Assembly: GCA_900618425.1 (NCBI GenBank)
Contig: UZAN01044468.1
Span: 1 to 10,920, forward strand
Length of the DNA stretch: 10,920 nt
Origin: Echinostoma caproni
Lineage: Eukaryota; Platyhelminthes; Trematoda; Plagiorchiida; Echinostomatidae
Direction: 5' to 3'
The stretch's first letter is position 1. Every line of letters starts with the position of its first letter. Under the pieces are notes generated by a model that saw nothing but the letters and a program-made list of their open reading frames with translations, was not told where the DNA came from and searched no databases. Shown here in pieces: positions 1 to 8,317 of the stretch. Position numbers and translations under genes: made by a program.

Positions 1-240
1 TATGAATGCTAGGAAGAGACGGGGACCGAGTACGGACCCTTGTGGAACACCGTGAGTGGCTGTGGTGATCCAGACTTACGTGATCGCATTGCAGGCATGA
101 CCAGGTACAACTTCGTGTCATCCAATCGCCGTTCAGGAAGCTCGGCCAATTGTACACTGGGCGAACATGACATCTGAGTTAATACATGTGATGCGTCGTC
201 ACTAACGGTTACGTGATTAGACGACAGTCCCTCAACCAAC
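1..240 (-). mobile_element. Decayed non-LTR retrotransposon (LINE) reverse-transcriptase fragment
   Basis: The minus strand of 1-51 translates to GVPQGSVLGPRLFLAFI. This is the hallmark block of LINE reverse transcriptases (usual form GVPQGSVLGPLLF), which lies just before the catalytic FADD/YADD box. The preceding in-frame residues VWITTATH (52-75) also fit the usual S-x-W-x-x-VT-x-GVPQG lead-in. A stop (TAA on the minus strand) sits at 76-78, and farther upstream only a shifted frame is open, so the element is broken. The catalytic Asp-Asp box would lie beyond the left edge and is not visible. The element type is probably CR1/Jockey-like, but the fragment is too short to be sure. The part from 79 to 240 is included because a frame-shifted open stretch continues there; the exact right edge is not visible. 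Confidence 0.85.
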
Positions 241-1689
241 CATGTGGCCTATTACCTTCTATGAAATATGCTCTAATTCTATCAATAAGCATAAGCATTT
301 GCTGCTATCAATTCCCCGTATATGTCATTGGTGTCCGCAATTTGGTAAATAAATTTCAGAACGCAACGGTGGCGAGAAGTTATAGCACAGCGGTTTAGGG
401 GCACGCTGTACATCGTTCAACGTAGGTGCTCCAGCAGTTGATCTCACCTGCACTGTCGTACTCATCGAACCGTGTCCTCCACAGTAAACTGATCTTTACA
501 TTCGGCATACACCGGGGTCGTTATGTATGTTCTTCTTGGAGGTGCATTGTTTCCTCTTAGTCGAAAGTTTACTGGTTTGCTGAGCATGTTACAATTCCGG
601 GTCTTGGCTTCGCGGGTCCTCACTGTGATGTAGGGGCTTGATATTTTTGTCTAAAAAAGGTAAAGATAAAGATGAGCAGTTACCGGGATTTCTAGCTCCC
701 TAATAAACAAATTGACCATTTCTGATAGGTTCTTTTAGCATGTTCTCCCTATGGATCAACGATGTTAATGCTTCCACTTCTTCCCACAAACGGTAGCCGA
801 AACAATTTTCAGAAAATTCGTAGCAATAGTGGGTGGAACATACGCAATTGCACATAAAACAATTGCGACTGGGTTCACAGCTTACAGTGTGTGTGGGATA
901 GAAAGATTGAATGCATTCCGAAATTCCTGAGGTATTGATAATTGTCACCACACAAAAGGCGAGCTGTGTTTGATCAGCTATACGAAACCTTCTCAATGTT
1001 CACTGCCAGATTAAATTCATTGATCCCAGATTTTCATCTTTTTCGGAGTAGCGACAGGTCACTGGCACAAAAAGCACCACTCAGCGAACGTTAAAAAAAT
1101 CCCGTTGCAAGAATTTCAAAAATAAAGCTACCAATGGTTTCATACCAGATAGGAGCTCGGGCAGACGATCAGTTATTTTACATTCAAATCTGCCATTTTT
1201 TGAAATAAGCGAGAACCGAAGCATTTGTCCCCATAAGCAAGATAATGTCATCGATCAGCCAAGGCTATTTCTGTGAACGGCGGATGTGAGTCAATAAGTT
1301 TTGGCCTGATGCTCCTCTTATAGTGCGGAAAGTTCCCTGTTAACCAACTGTCAGTGGTTGTATAGTAGTATTGAACTGTATTTTACTCTTACGGATGAAG
1401 TAAAATGCACAGGGAAATCGAAGAGAATCCTGCTGAGGCGCAGTATTTCATACGAGCTGTCGCGGGGGCGATTAGGAGTGTACCATTTCTTTTATTTCTG
1501 GGTTGCGATGTCTCAGTTCACGATTTGTTTTTCGTGGAACCTTCTTCTGCGATAATCAAATACCGTTTAGTCTGACACAAAACAGGACAATTGGAAATTA
1601 TCTTGAATCGCGCAAGCAAATCTGCAGACACCGGGGTCTGTTTACTGATGTTCGAATTTATTTATTTACTTATGAGAACTCAGGATACT
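241..1689. other. No gene recognised
   Basis: This is AT-rich, non-coding-looking DNA. Open frames are short and on both strands, and none shows a recognisable motif, splice-flanked coding composition or repeat. A minus-strand frame at 700-996 is Cys-rich but has no family-like spacing. A stretch near 380-425 faintly resembles a tRNA-type A box followed by a poor B box, which is not enough to call a SINE. Confidence 0.6.
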
Positions 1690-1815
1690 TACCGCCGGTC
1701 TAGTATTTCCTGGTTCGATTCCCGTTCGAAAGACGCAAAAACAGTACACACTGCTGTGGAGTTCCAACAGGGGTGAAACAGCTGTTCACTGCTCTGTGAT
1801 GGGTACCGCAACATT
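1690..1815 (+). repeat. Probable decayed tRNA-derived SINE
   Basis: GGTTCGATTCC at 1712-1722 is a perfect match to the RNA polymerase III B-box consensus (GGTTCGANTCC), the T-loop of a tRNA. Downstream, 1749-1790 carries a block of the form ACACTGCTGTGGAGTTCC followed by GGGTGAAACAGCTGTTCACTGCT. I recall very similar tail blocks (GAAACGGCTGTCCAGTGCTTCC type) in dispersed repeats of trematodes. A clear A box upstream is not visible, so the 5' part is either diverged or missing. An active tRNA gene is ruled out because no cloverleaf can be completed around the B box. The boundaries are approximate. Confidence 0.45.
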
Positions 1816-2330
1816 CCATCGCATCTGGAAAAACTAGTTAAAAACATTCCTTTTCAGTGGATATGGAGACATCTGGGGTAAAATGGGGACAAATCAGAAC
1901 GAGATCGCACAACTGCGAAATGATTTATGCATGTTATGGATGTGTGAATGAGGGAGTGAATGAACGACAGGTATTGGACTGCTAATACGCGACCGAGGAA
2001 AGAACATAGAAATTATAATATTCTTACAAACTGCTATTGTGCGCATCAGGAATTCGGTATGGAGACCGATTACACTCACCTAGGTCATTGGTGGAACTGG
2101 GGAATCAGCCTCTTTGGGTATCCTTTGTTTGACTGTATGGGTAAGACTCTAACCCTTTTGCACATTCACTGTGATTAGACTCGTTCTGACGCGTGAGACC
2201 ATCTGCTACTATTGTCCTCATCAAGTTCGAGTAAAATCGGTTAAATTACTGTTCTCTACTGCGGTCAGCGAGAGGCCTCTCCTTTCGACCCACGTAGTTT
2301 GTTCCACAGAAGCACCGGGATGAGCTTATT
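1816..2330. other. No gene recognised
   Basis: Mixed-composition non-coding DNA. A roughly 20-codon frame beginning at the ATG near 1882 reads like a short heptad (NEIAQLRNDL), but it stops quickly and has no convincing splice partners. I see nothing else. Confidence 0.6.
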
Positions 2331-2343
2331 GGGGGGGGGGGGG
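2331..2343. repeat. Homopolymer run of 13 G
   Basis: Thirteen consecutive G residues flanked by AT-rich sequence. It could be a genuine G tract or a sequencing/assembly length artefact. On its own it is a single G block, not a four-block quadruplex. Confidence 0.95.
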
Positions 2344-2934
2344 TAAAATTAAACGGTTTCCCTCCAGTGAGATCTCGTTGAGTAATTCATCCAACGCAAA
2401 TATTACAATGTTTGAATTTGAAATCTGCACCTTTGCGGACCATCGTTTTGAAACTGTGTTCGTTTCCGCGATTTTGTCTCTGAACCTCTAGAACAATACA
2501 CCGTTCTTGTTATTGTTTTTCTTTGCGTTATTAGTCTAATGTAACCACATTTCTTCTATGCGACGTTTCTACTTAGTAATGGGTTAAGAATCCCAGATCA
2601 ATTACGACCAACAACTGGTCTTCACATCCTTCAATAGATTTGATGAGTTACTCAAGATGCCTCAATTCAAGCTGTTTCCCAACGCAACCAAAGTAGCAAC
2701 TCATTTTCAGTTTGTCCGTGGATTCGCACAGCTGTTCAGACACGAAAAGATGGAAACCGTTGTACTTTGTTTGTTCCCAGTATAACATGCATCGTGTAAC
2801 CAAAGGATTATTCCACATGACAATTGAACGTTTTTCTTCGCTGTTCTCTAAAATCCATAGACATGATCTGACCTCATGGTAACAGTCACAGTGGTGATAG
2901 TGCACCCCAAAGTTTGTTCTCATAGCAGAGCCAT
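2344..2934. other. No gene recognised
   Basis: AT-rich non-coding DNA. The minus-strand open frame over 2648-2923 has no recognisable domain and no good splice signals at its edges. I treat it as chance. Confidence 0.55.
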
Positions 2935-3015
2935 AGTATAAAGGGAAGTTCCAATTTCAAAGTGTTTGTTTGAGGGCGTTCGATTTGTAATCGGAGCAGT
3001 TCAAAACGTGGAACA
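2935..3015 (+). repeat. Weak tRNA-like (SINE-type) repeat candidate
   Basis: Read on the plus strand, AAGTTCCAATTTCAAAGTG (from about 2945) can be laid on a tRNA D-arm/A-box pattern (TAGCTCAATTGGTAAAGCG). AGTTCAAAACG near 2998-3008 can be laid on a B-box (GGTTCGAAACC). The spacing between them, a little over 50 bases, is slightly longer than in a tRNA, as is common in SINEs. Both boxes are degenerate. The minus-strand open frame through this stretch is then best explained as read-through of a repeat and not as a gene. The match is by eye only. Confidence 0.25.
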
Positions 3016-3599
3016 GGAGATAAGGAAGGAGTAAGAGTCCCGAACAGGTCACGATCATATTCGGTTTCGGGAACAATAAAAGGTAAATTATTTTCTGGTT
3101 TTGACCTTTTCATCCGTACTAATGAAATACCGCTGCAATGAGTGTATTCCCTTCTGGTAGAATCAGAAAACATAGGCTGTGTAAAAAAACGTGCTAGAAA
3201 TTTTCCAATCGACTGAATTCGGAAAACCTATATGATGAGAATAATTCACAACACTGGAGTACTTGTACAAGTTTTCAAGAGCGATAACCGTTTCCTCATC
3301 TGTTAAGAGTCTGATAAGCTGTACTGTCTGATGAATTACTCCGCTTCCCCATATAAATCATCATCAAATTATTGGTTTGATTAACAGTTTGACAGCTAAT
3401 TTAATAGTCTGCGTCATGTAACTAATGCGTCAGTCGAAATGTGTACTGTGCCGGTCAATACGGAACATCTAACTTGATCGGTACTCACTAACTAATTTGT
3501 ACTTATCCCACTTCCCACCTATTAGTAAATAGCTGATTGAAGATATGTATTATTTAATAACCATCCCAATGAAAATTGAGCTCTGTTATGAACCGGAAC
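3016..3599. other. No gene recognised
   Basis: AT-rich DNA with many stops in all frames. No motif, repeat unit or exon-like island is apparent. Confidence 0.65.
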
Positions 3600-3641
3600 A
3601 AGCGATTACGCAAGTCGCGCATAGATACCCACCCCCGCATG

Positions 3642-3648
3642 TATAAAA
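3642..3648 (+). promoter_or_regulatory. TATA-like box
   Basis: TATAAAA sits at the boundary where AT-rich DNA gives way to a GC- and CpG-richer segment on the plus strand. The coding start of the downstream gene is 1.3 kb away, so if this is a core promoter element there must be an untranslated first exon in between. Such motifs are common by chance in AT-rich DNA. Confidence 0.2.
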
Positions 3649-4124
3649 CGGTCATGAAGGTCTTTGGAGATACCCTCCTCCTTCATACGTAAAAAACGAA
3701 CAGGTCTGTCTGTGTGTCTATCTCCTATTCGCTTCTATCCAAACGACCGGGCAAGGATCGATTCATAAAACCCAGTGCACTTGTGCGTCCAGCCTCTCGA
3801 TAGCTCCCGGTCGATGTTGATGTGGGAACAATAACGATGTCCACATAAAACCAGACTTCGGTTCTGTTGCCGTCTTGCAATTCGATGCGCTCGTCATACA
3901 TAGCACGCACACACTCGTCCCCTATCGAACCACAGTTACGTAGGTTGTTACAACTGCCTCCCCCAGTTCTGTTACCGGTCAATCAATACGGTGCCCATTT
4001 TCGAACTGGAACATAGAGCCAACCACACGTACGAACACGTATGTGCAGTTGGGTGAGTGCGTGCGTGCGAACTGGAGCAAGCTGGCGCACAGTGCTAACT
4101 GACCTGAGGAGACGCAGTGTGTGT

Positions 4125-4286
4125 ATGCTTGTTTTTCAGTTGTTGTTTTTCCACGCAACAGTGTGTGCCGCCGGCTACAGGGTAATTCCGGATACACACG
4201 CACTGTCTGGGCACATGCCCGTTCCGGCTGTGATCCCACCGATGGGGTGCGAATTCGATGATTGTACACGATTCACAGGTCTCTGA
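4125..4286 (+). CDS. Hypothetical small peptide ORF with signal-peptide-like start
   Basis: An ATG at 4125 opens a 53-codon frame whose start, MLVFQLLFFHATVCAAGYR, has a hydrophobic core and a small-residue Ala region, like a secretory signal peptide. The rest of the frame (to the stop at 4284-4286) is Pro-rich with two Cys and no recognised family. A donor-like CAGG|GTAATT at 4181/4182 falls exactly between codons, so the piece could equally be a first exon encoding only the signal peptide. No partner exon is certain. It lies in the GC-rich segment upstream of the main gene, so it may be only 5' UTR or promoter DNA. Confidence 0.2.
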   Translation: MLVFQLLFFHATVCAAGYRVIPDTHALSGHMPVPAVIPPMGCEFDDCTRFTGL

Positions 4287-4414
4287 TCATTCTCAGCTCT
4301 GACCAAGCGCAATGCATGGTGTTAATACTTTGACCGTCCCATATTAACCAGCTCACATGAGGTTCGATCAATCGCATGCCCACATACACAGCAGATGCAC
4401 TTACTTTTCATTCT

Positions 4415-4450
4415 TATATATGTATGTTTGTATGTGTGTGTGTACATGTA
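4415..4450. repeat. Imperfect TG/TA microsatellite
   Basis: Alternating purine-pyrimidine sequence built from TATA, TATG and TGTG units, including a (TG)n core of about five units followed by TACATGTA. This is simple-sequence DNA. The short open frames crossing it are artefacts of the repeat. Confidence 0.85.
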
Positions 4451-4758
4451 TTTCAGTGAACACACAGACAGACCTATTGCGTGCTTGTGCCCGCTGAACG
4501 CGCGTGTCCATCGCCCGACTGAGGATCGAAAGCGCGGGCGTGCGTAAGCGTGCACACACGCGTGGCCTGGACCATGGCAACCGTCCGCAGGCTGATTCCA
4601 TGACCGGCACTCACAAAATTCGCAGTGGGGCTTGGGTTTGGTGGCCGGATGTGTCAGCGGTGAACTGTACCGATTCCGTTACAGTTACGTGGAGGTTAGT
4701 TAGTCACTTTCTCTCGGGTCGTGCGTCAATCATGGACAAAAATCCACATGTGGACACC

Positions 4759-4839
4759 TTTCACAGCCCCGGTTATCCTTGCATGCTTATCCCATTCAAT
4801 ATGACAAGCATAGAGATAACCGGTCCTCAAAAAACCTAA
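4759..4839 (+). other. CUB-domain-like peptide in an open frame
   Basis: The frame reads FHSPGYPCMLIPFNM and then TSIEITGP, and ends at the stop 4837-4839. CUB domains (extracellular beta-sandwich modules) typically begin SPGYP-x-x-YP-x-N-x-x-C-x-W-x-I-x-x-P, and the SPGYP, P-x-N, I and final P columns agree. The expected Trp and Cys are absent and the frame stops right after the first strand. The segment also overlaps the branch-point region of the acceptor at 4873, so in the main gene it would be intronic. Either it is a relic of a CUB exon or a chance match. Confidence 0.15.
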
Positions 4840-4873
4840 TGCATTTTCTTTTTGTTGTTTTATCCTATTTTAG
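4835..4873 (+). promoter_or_regulatory. Strong 3' splice site (branch point, pyrimidine tract, AG)
   Basis: A CTAAT branch-point-like sequence near 4835-4839 is followed by a long T-rich tract and TTTTAG, with AG at 4872-4873. This is the best acceptor in the window. It implies either an upstream untranslated exon or, since flatworms use spliced-leader trans-splicing, a trans-splice acceptor for the mRNA 5' end. Confidence 0.7.
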
Positions 4874-4967
4874 AGAAAAACAAAATCGGAATCTATATAG
4901 TTCACATTGATTTCGACCAAGCTGTGATCCACTTGGTCCGGTTTTGTTCCTTTCGCATTCGTGACCC
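4874..4967 (+). other. 5' untranslated part of the first coding exon
   Basis: These 94 bases lie between the strong acceptor and the ATG at 4968. They contain no other ATG, so a scanning ribosome would start at 4968. An in-frame TGA at 4962-4964 closes the reading frame just upstream and fixes that ATG as the earliest possible start in this exon. Confidence 0.6.
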
Positions 4968-5461
4968 ATGTCCTCTTCGTCCTCTTCCACCACCGGGAGC
5001 GGATTGTTCCGACGTTCGTCCGCGCCACAAGCCCACCCCAGGCATGCACCACACCAAGACACACCGGCCCCGGAGGATAGTTCAATCAGTAAAAGTGGCG
5101 GGAACACACCGCCGCACCCAATTTCGTCGATGGGCATGAAAGCGAAAAAGGAGTGTTTTGTATTTGAACCGCAACAATGGCGCCGTACTGTATGCAAAAA
5201 TTGTTTCCGTAGTGAACCTGAGCACAAACAGTCAGCGAACACAAAAGACGATGCCACCGGTGGACCAGTTGTTGTGCTGCGTCGAACAGAAAATGTGGTC
5301 CAAACGCCCGATCCCACCACGACTGTTCCGGGTCAGGGTGATAACGCATCTGGGGATATCAAATCACAGGAAGTGAAAACAGAACGGGAGATTGGAAAGA
5401 ATACTACCAACTCAACAAATGCTGCAAGAGCTGCCGCACGGAAAACCGCTTCCACGCAGGG
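4968..5461 (+). CDS. First coding exon: MPRIP/Outspread-like zinc-motif protein, N terminus
   Basis: The exon encodes 164 codons plus two bases of a split Gly codon. It begins with six Ser and a Ser/Pro/His-rich, probably disordered region (residues 2-57). Next comes KKECFVFEP and then C-K-N-C-F, giving C63-x12-C76-x2-C79-x6-H86 (bases 5154-5225). The same spacing, with a Phe three residues after the first Cys, an aromatic residue at +8 and NCF around the third Cys, is what I recall at the N terminus of MPRIP (p116RIP) and Outspread, scaffolds of the actomyosin and RhoA pathway. The four residues could bind one zinc. Residues 87-164 are polar, rich in Thr, Asn and Lys, and without a fold I recognise. 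In MPRIP a PH domain follows, but none is visible here. The start is supported by an upstream in-frame TGA and by being the first ATG after the acceptor. The exon ends at a consensus donor, CAGGG|GTAAGT. Coding status is strong; the family name is an inference. Confidence 0.7.
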
Positions 5462-7697
5462 GTAAGTTGATATGTGCTTGCCATATACCGTGTAAATAGT
5501 GCTTCCATAATCTGACCTTGTGTTTTCATCAGTTTTCTCCCACAAGGGACACAATACACTTTTTCTAACCGTTAACTTCCCTTTCTCGGGAAGACCATTC
5601 TGGGGCTTTCAGGGAGTAAATTCATCACTATTCTTTTATCCACTGTACTTGAATTATCTTCCATTCATCCGAACGTTACGCCCTCCGCATATACTGGAGA
5701 TGTCAGAGTTTGCTGTCCCCGTCCTCACCAGTCCTGATTTCTTTCTTGCAACTCCAAAAGTGCTTGAACGAAAATCCTAGTTTGTCTATACTTCGGCTAT
5801 TCATGCTCGAAGTTAGCTGTTCTCGGAGCAATGTTTGCGAACGAGTCAAAAACCCGGAGATAAATGCTTAGATGAGCGCGGTACGATCCCCAAAAACAGC
5901 TTGCAAATGTGTCTTGCACTCTGGCCAAAATTAAATGGTCTGATCAACTATTTTCACACTTTTCAAGTTGGTAATGTGCTTCCGTTCTGTTTGTGAGATC
6001 CCAATTTCGATCCACGTTTGTGTGCATGGTTTCGCAATGCTGATGAAACGGAGCTAGTTGGAGACAGTGGTGCGATGCGTCCTAGCTTTTCGGATCACGT
6101 TTCTTTTGCTCCGTTAGCGAGGAAATTTGTCTTGAAGTTTAATGAATGTGCTGAAGTATCTTTGAGTGACAAAACAGGATCCCGTCAACAGATCCTTGGG
6201 CTCACATTACCTATGGAGACCCTTCCCACCTTCATAAAATATACAGTCAAAATTGAAAAAAAAGTAGAAAAATAATAGAAATGATCTCCTTTGCAAAACA
6301 ATCTCAACTAGTGAACTCACGAGAGGAAATCTTTATGCGCAAAGTACAGCTTCTAAAACTGTGGGTTCACAATCACAGCATTTCATAACTGAATCTGCGA
6401 GGCAGCCAGGAGTGATTTTGCCACCTTACTCTTCTTAGTTCACATATGTTAAGCATATTTAGATTAAGGTTCCCAGACTACCTCTTTATGAGCTTTCCGA
6501 CTTGAGAAGGTGGGGATTTCCTGAATTGCAATTTTTAAATTTATGACAGCTTTGCATTTGCTGTACTGTTCATCCACCTTCCCTCTCCCAGTTTCAGAGA
6601 GAAGGAGACGAGATCCATCGAAATTCTTTTCGTGGGTGTGGAAATGTCAAGATTGTTAGTTGGTTTTGTTGTTTACAAGGATAACTGATATGCGTGATCG
6701 GTTCACCATATCAACTTTAACTAGTGTGTGTGGCATACCTTTGTTTGTTCCAAATTTAGGCTATTCCATGCTCGTGAGATTACTTGCTGACCGGGATCCC
6801 AACTTGTCTTGACGGTGTTTTCATGAATCGAAAACTTATTACGAGGGACTTCATCAATCATCTATCGCTTTATTGTTCTTTTGCTGCGTACGTTTGTTGT
6901 ACACTTTATATTACTGTTTTTGTTTGACTCATATGCTGCTTGACTGTAACTGGTTGAAAACACTCCAAGCCTATTTTAAGTCAACTGAGTTTGGAGTGAA
7001 GTTAACTGAATCAAACGCATTCCATCACTGTGGCACACATTTCTGTTTCATGATTAGTGTGTATTGGTTAGTTAAAGATTATATCTGATAATGTATATTA
7101 TTCTCCAGAATGTGTATTCCCACTGAGGTTCCCACCTCATAGCTCGACGCCCACATTAAAACGAAACGTCAACTGACAATCCATTTGCAAGAAAGGCTAC
7201 AGCTTGTGTCGACGAGAACAATTTATGCAATACGGTGCACTCAATCTTTGTTCATGTTGTGATTTTTTCAACTGACCGGCAGTTCAAATATGTTTAACAC
7301 CTAAAAATATTTCAGTGTTTCGTAATCCGTGGGTATGCTTGGCCCCGGAATGATATGATGCTTAGGAGAATACCATTGGATGTGGTGAATCACCGGATGT
7401 TGTACCCTCATCCCACTAAATTTTCCCTATTATACCCAACTCAATATAGATTTTCTCATCATTATATATTAATCACACTAGGACAACTCGTGTACCTCTT
7501 AAAGGCGTTCTAGTTGAAGATCTAGAACCTGAAATTAACTGTGGATATCGAAAATAAAATGAACCATCCTCCATTTATTCAAAAAGTTGGCTACATGATG
7601 AAAAATACGTACACCCAAGTCTATATGTGTTTGTAGAATGTCTCCTGCCACCTGGGCCTCGAGGTCTCAGTTCTCTTCTCTCTCAACCCGAGTTTAG
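5462..7697 (+). other. Intron of the zinc-motif/coiled-coil gene
   Basis: This stretch starts with GTAAGT and ends at GTTTAG, with a CT-rich tract at about 7670-7690. AT content rises and stops are frequent. The longest interior plus-strand frame (about 5997-6275) reads like protein in places but has no donor/acceptor pair that keeps phase with the flanking exons, so I do not call it. No PH-domain-like sequence was found. A hidden small exon cannot be excluded. Confidence 0.5.
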
Positions 7698-8030
7698 ACG
7701 CACCGCGGATGAAGCACGCCAAGGCGGGACGCATTCGGAATCGCGACGCGCCGGTGCTCAGAATGCTGGTGCCAACGGATCGGGCGCCGCTGTGCATTCC
7801 TCTGCGTCCAGTATCGATGCACGATACATTGAAGAATTGGAGAACGATTTCTTTGCCCTGGAAGACAAACACGAAGCTGTCGTGCGAGAACGAAATGAGC
7901 TGACTACAGAACTGGAAGCAAAAGTACGTTCCGTCACGGAACTACAAACCACACTGGAACAGTACAAAGAGAAAGTTTCCTTCCTCGAACGACGGTGTCT
8001 GCATCTGGAAGAGGAAGTCAAAGGTTATCG
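7698..8030 (+). CDS. Coding exon: low-complexity linker followed by a coiled coil
   Basis: The exon is 333 bases, a multiple of three, entering and leaving in the same phase. It joins GG from the previous exon with A to make Gly and leaves CG for the next Arg codon. The first 40 or so codons are rich in Ala, Gly, Ser and Arg. From 7828 to the donor the frame is a continuous heptad-like coiled coil, starting IEELENDFFALEDKHEAV and ending LERRCLHLEEEVKGY, without Pro or Gly until its end. The donor is TATCG|GTAGGT. The acceptor is uncertain. AG at 7670 also keeps phase (adding 9 codons), while AG at 7636 opens the same frame earlier but would not be in phase with exon 4968-5461. A coiled coil C-terminal to the zinc motif fits a scaffold of the MPRIP/Outspread kind, but coiled coils alone do not define a family. 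Confidence 0.75.
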
Positions 8031-8317
8031 GTAGGTTTTATCCATACCGGTGCTTTAGTGATTTATCCATTTACTTTTTGGTGCTGAAAGGAGTTTAAAC
8101 ATGTTGCAATATCTAGTTACTTCCAAGTGATTTTTCCGTTTGTCGGGGTAGGTCAGATCTGTCAGGACTCTTGGAGGTTCAGTACACTTTGATTTTGTCC
8201 TAAATAATGCTTGTGCTAAGCACAACGTGGAGGACAACAGACTGATGGTGACCACTGTATTTGATGATGGACCCGATTTGTGCATGTAACGGTGCTCTCC
8301 GCTAACATTTGTTGCAG
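8031..8317 (+). other. Short intron
   Basis: This 287-base stretch begins GTAGGT and ends CTAACATTTGTTGCAG, a textbook branch point (CTAAC) just upstream of a pyrimidine-rich acceptor. The left border is the end of the coiled-coil exon. The right border is as certain as the tentative next exon. Confidence 0.45.

Larger units (their letters stand above)
3600..4700. promoter_or_regulatory. GC/CpG-enriched segment, possible promoter and 5' region
   Basis: Base composition changes here relative to the AT-rich DNA on the left. The densest part, about 4498-4567, has 13 CpG dinucleotides in roughly 70 bases. A donor-like GGAG|GTTAGT occurs at 4694/4695, upstream of the strong acceptor at 4873. That pairing would give an untranslated first exon ending here and a 179-base intron. 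This is an inference from composition and splice consensus; no transcript start is visible. Confidence 0.3.

Noticed and set aside
370..425. tRNA/SINE-like A box (TAGCACAGCGG) with a possible B box near 410
   Set aside because: The A-box resemblance is fair, but the B box (CGTTCAACG) is poor and no cloverleaf or repeat tail is visible.
700..996. Minus-strand Cys-rich open frame
   Set aside because: No recognised spacing of Cys/His, no splice sites at its edges and AT-rich codon composition like the surrounding DNA.
1882..1941. Short coiled-coil-like frame (NEIAQLRNDL)
   Set aside because: Only about 20 codons before a stop, with no acceptor/donor pair that keeps phase with the gene downstream.
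2886..3173. Protein-like minus-strand frame of 95 codons
   Set aside because: Overlaps the tRNA-like repeat candidate on the other strand and matches no domain. It is better explained as repeat read-through.
5520..5780. Open frame immediately after the first coding exon's donor
   Set aside because: Hydrophobic and aromatic-rich chance frame inside the intron, in no phase relation to the exon.
5997..6275. Roughly 90-codon plus-strand frame that reads like protein
   Set aside because: The acceptor before it would leave the wrong phase for the exon at 4968-5461, no usable donor precedes its stop, and no family is recognised. It could be rescued by transcript evidence.
7637..7697. Extension of the coiled-coil exon to the AG at 7636
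   Set aside because: The frame is open and protein-like, but this acceptor does not keep phase with the upstream exon, and the stretch is pyrimidine-rich as expected before an acceptor at 7697.
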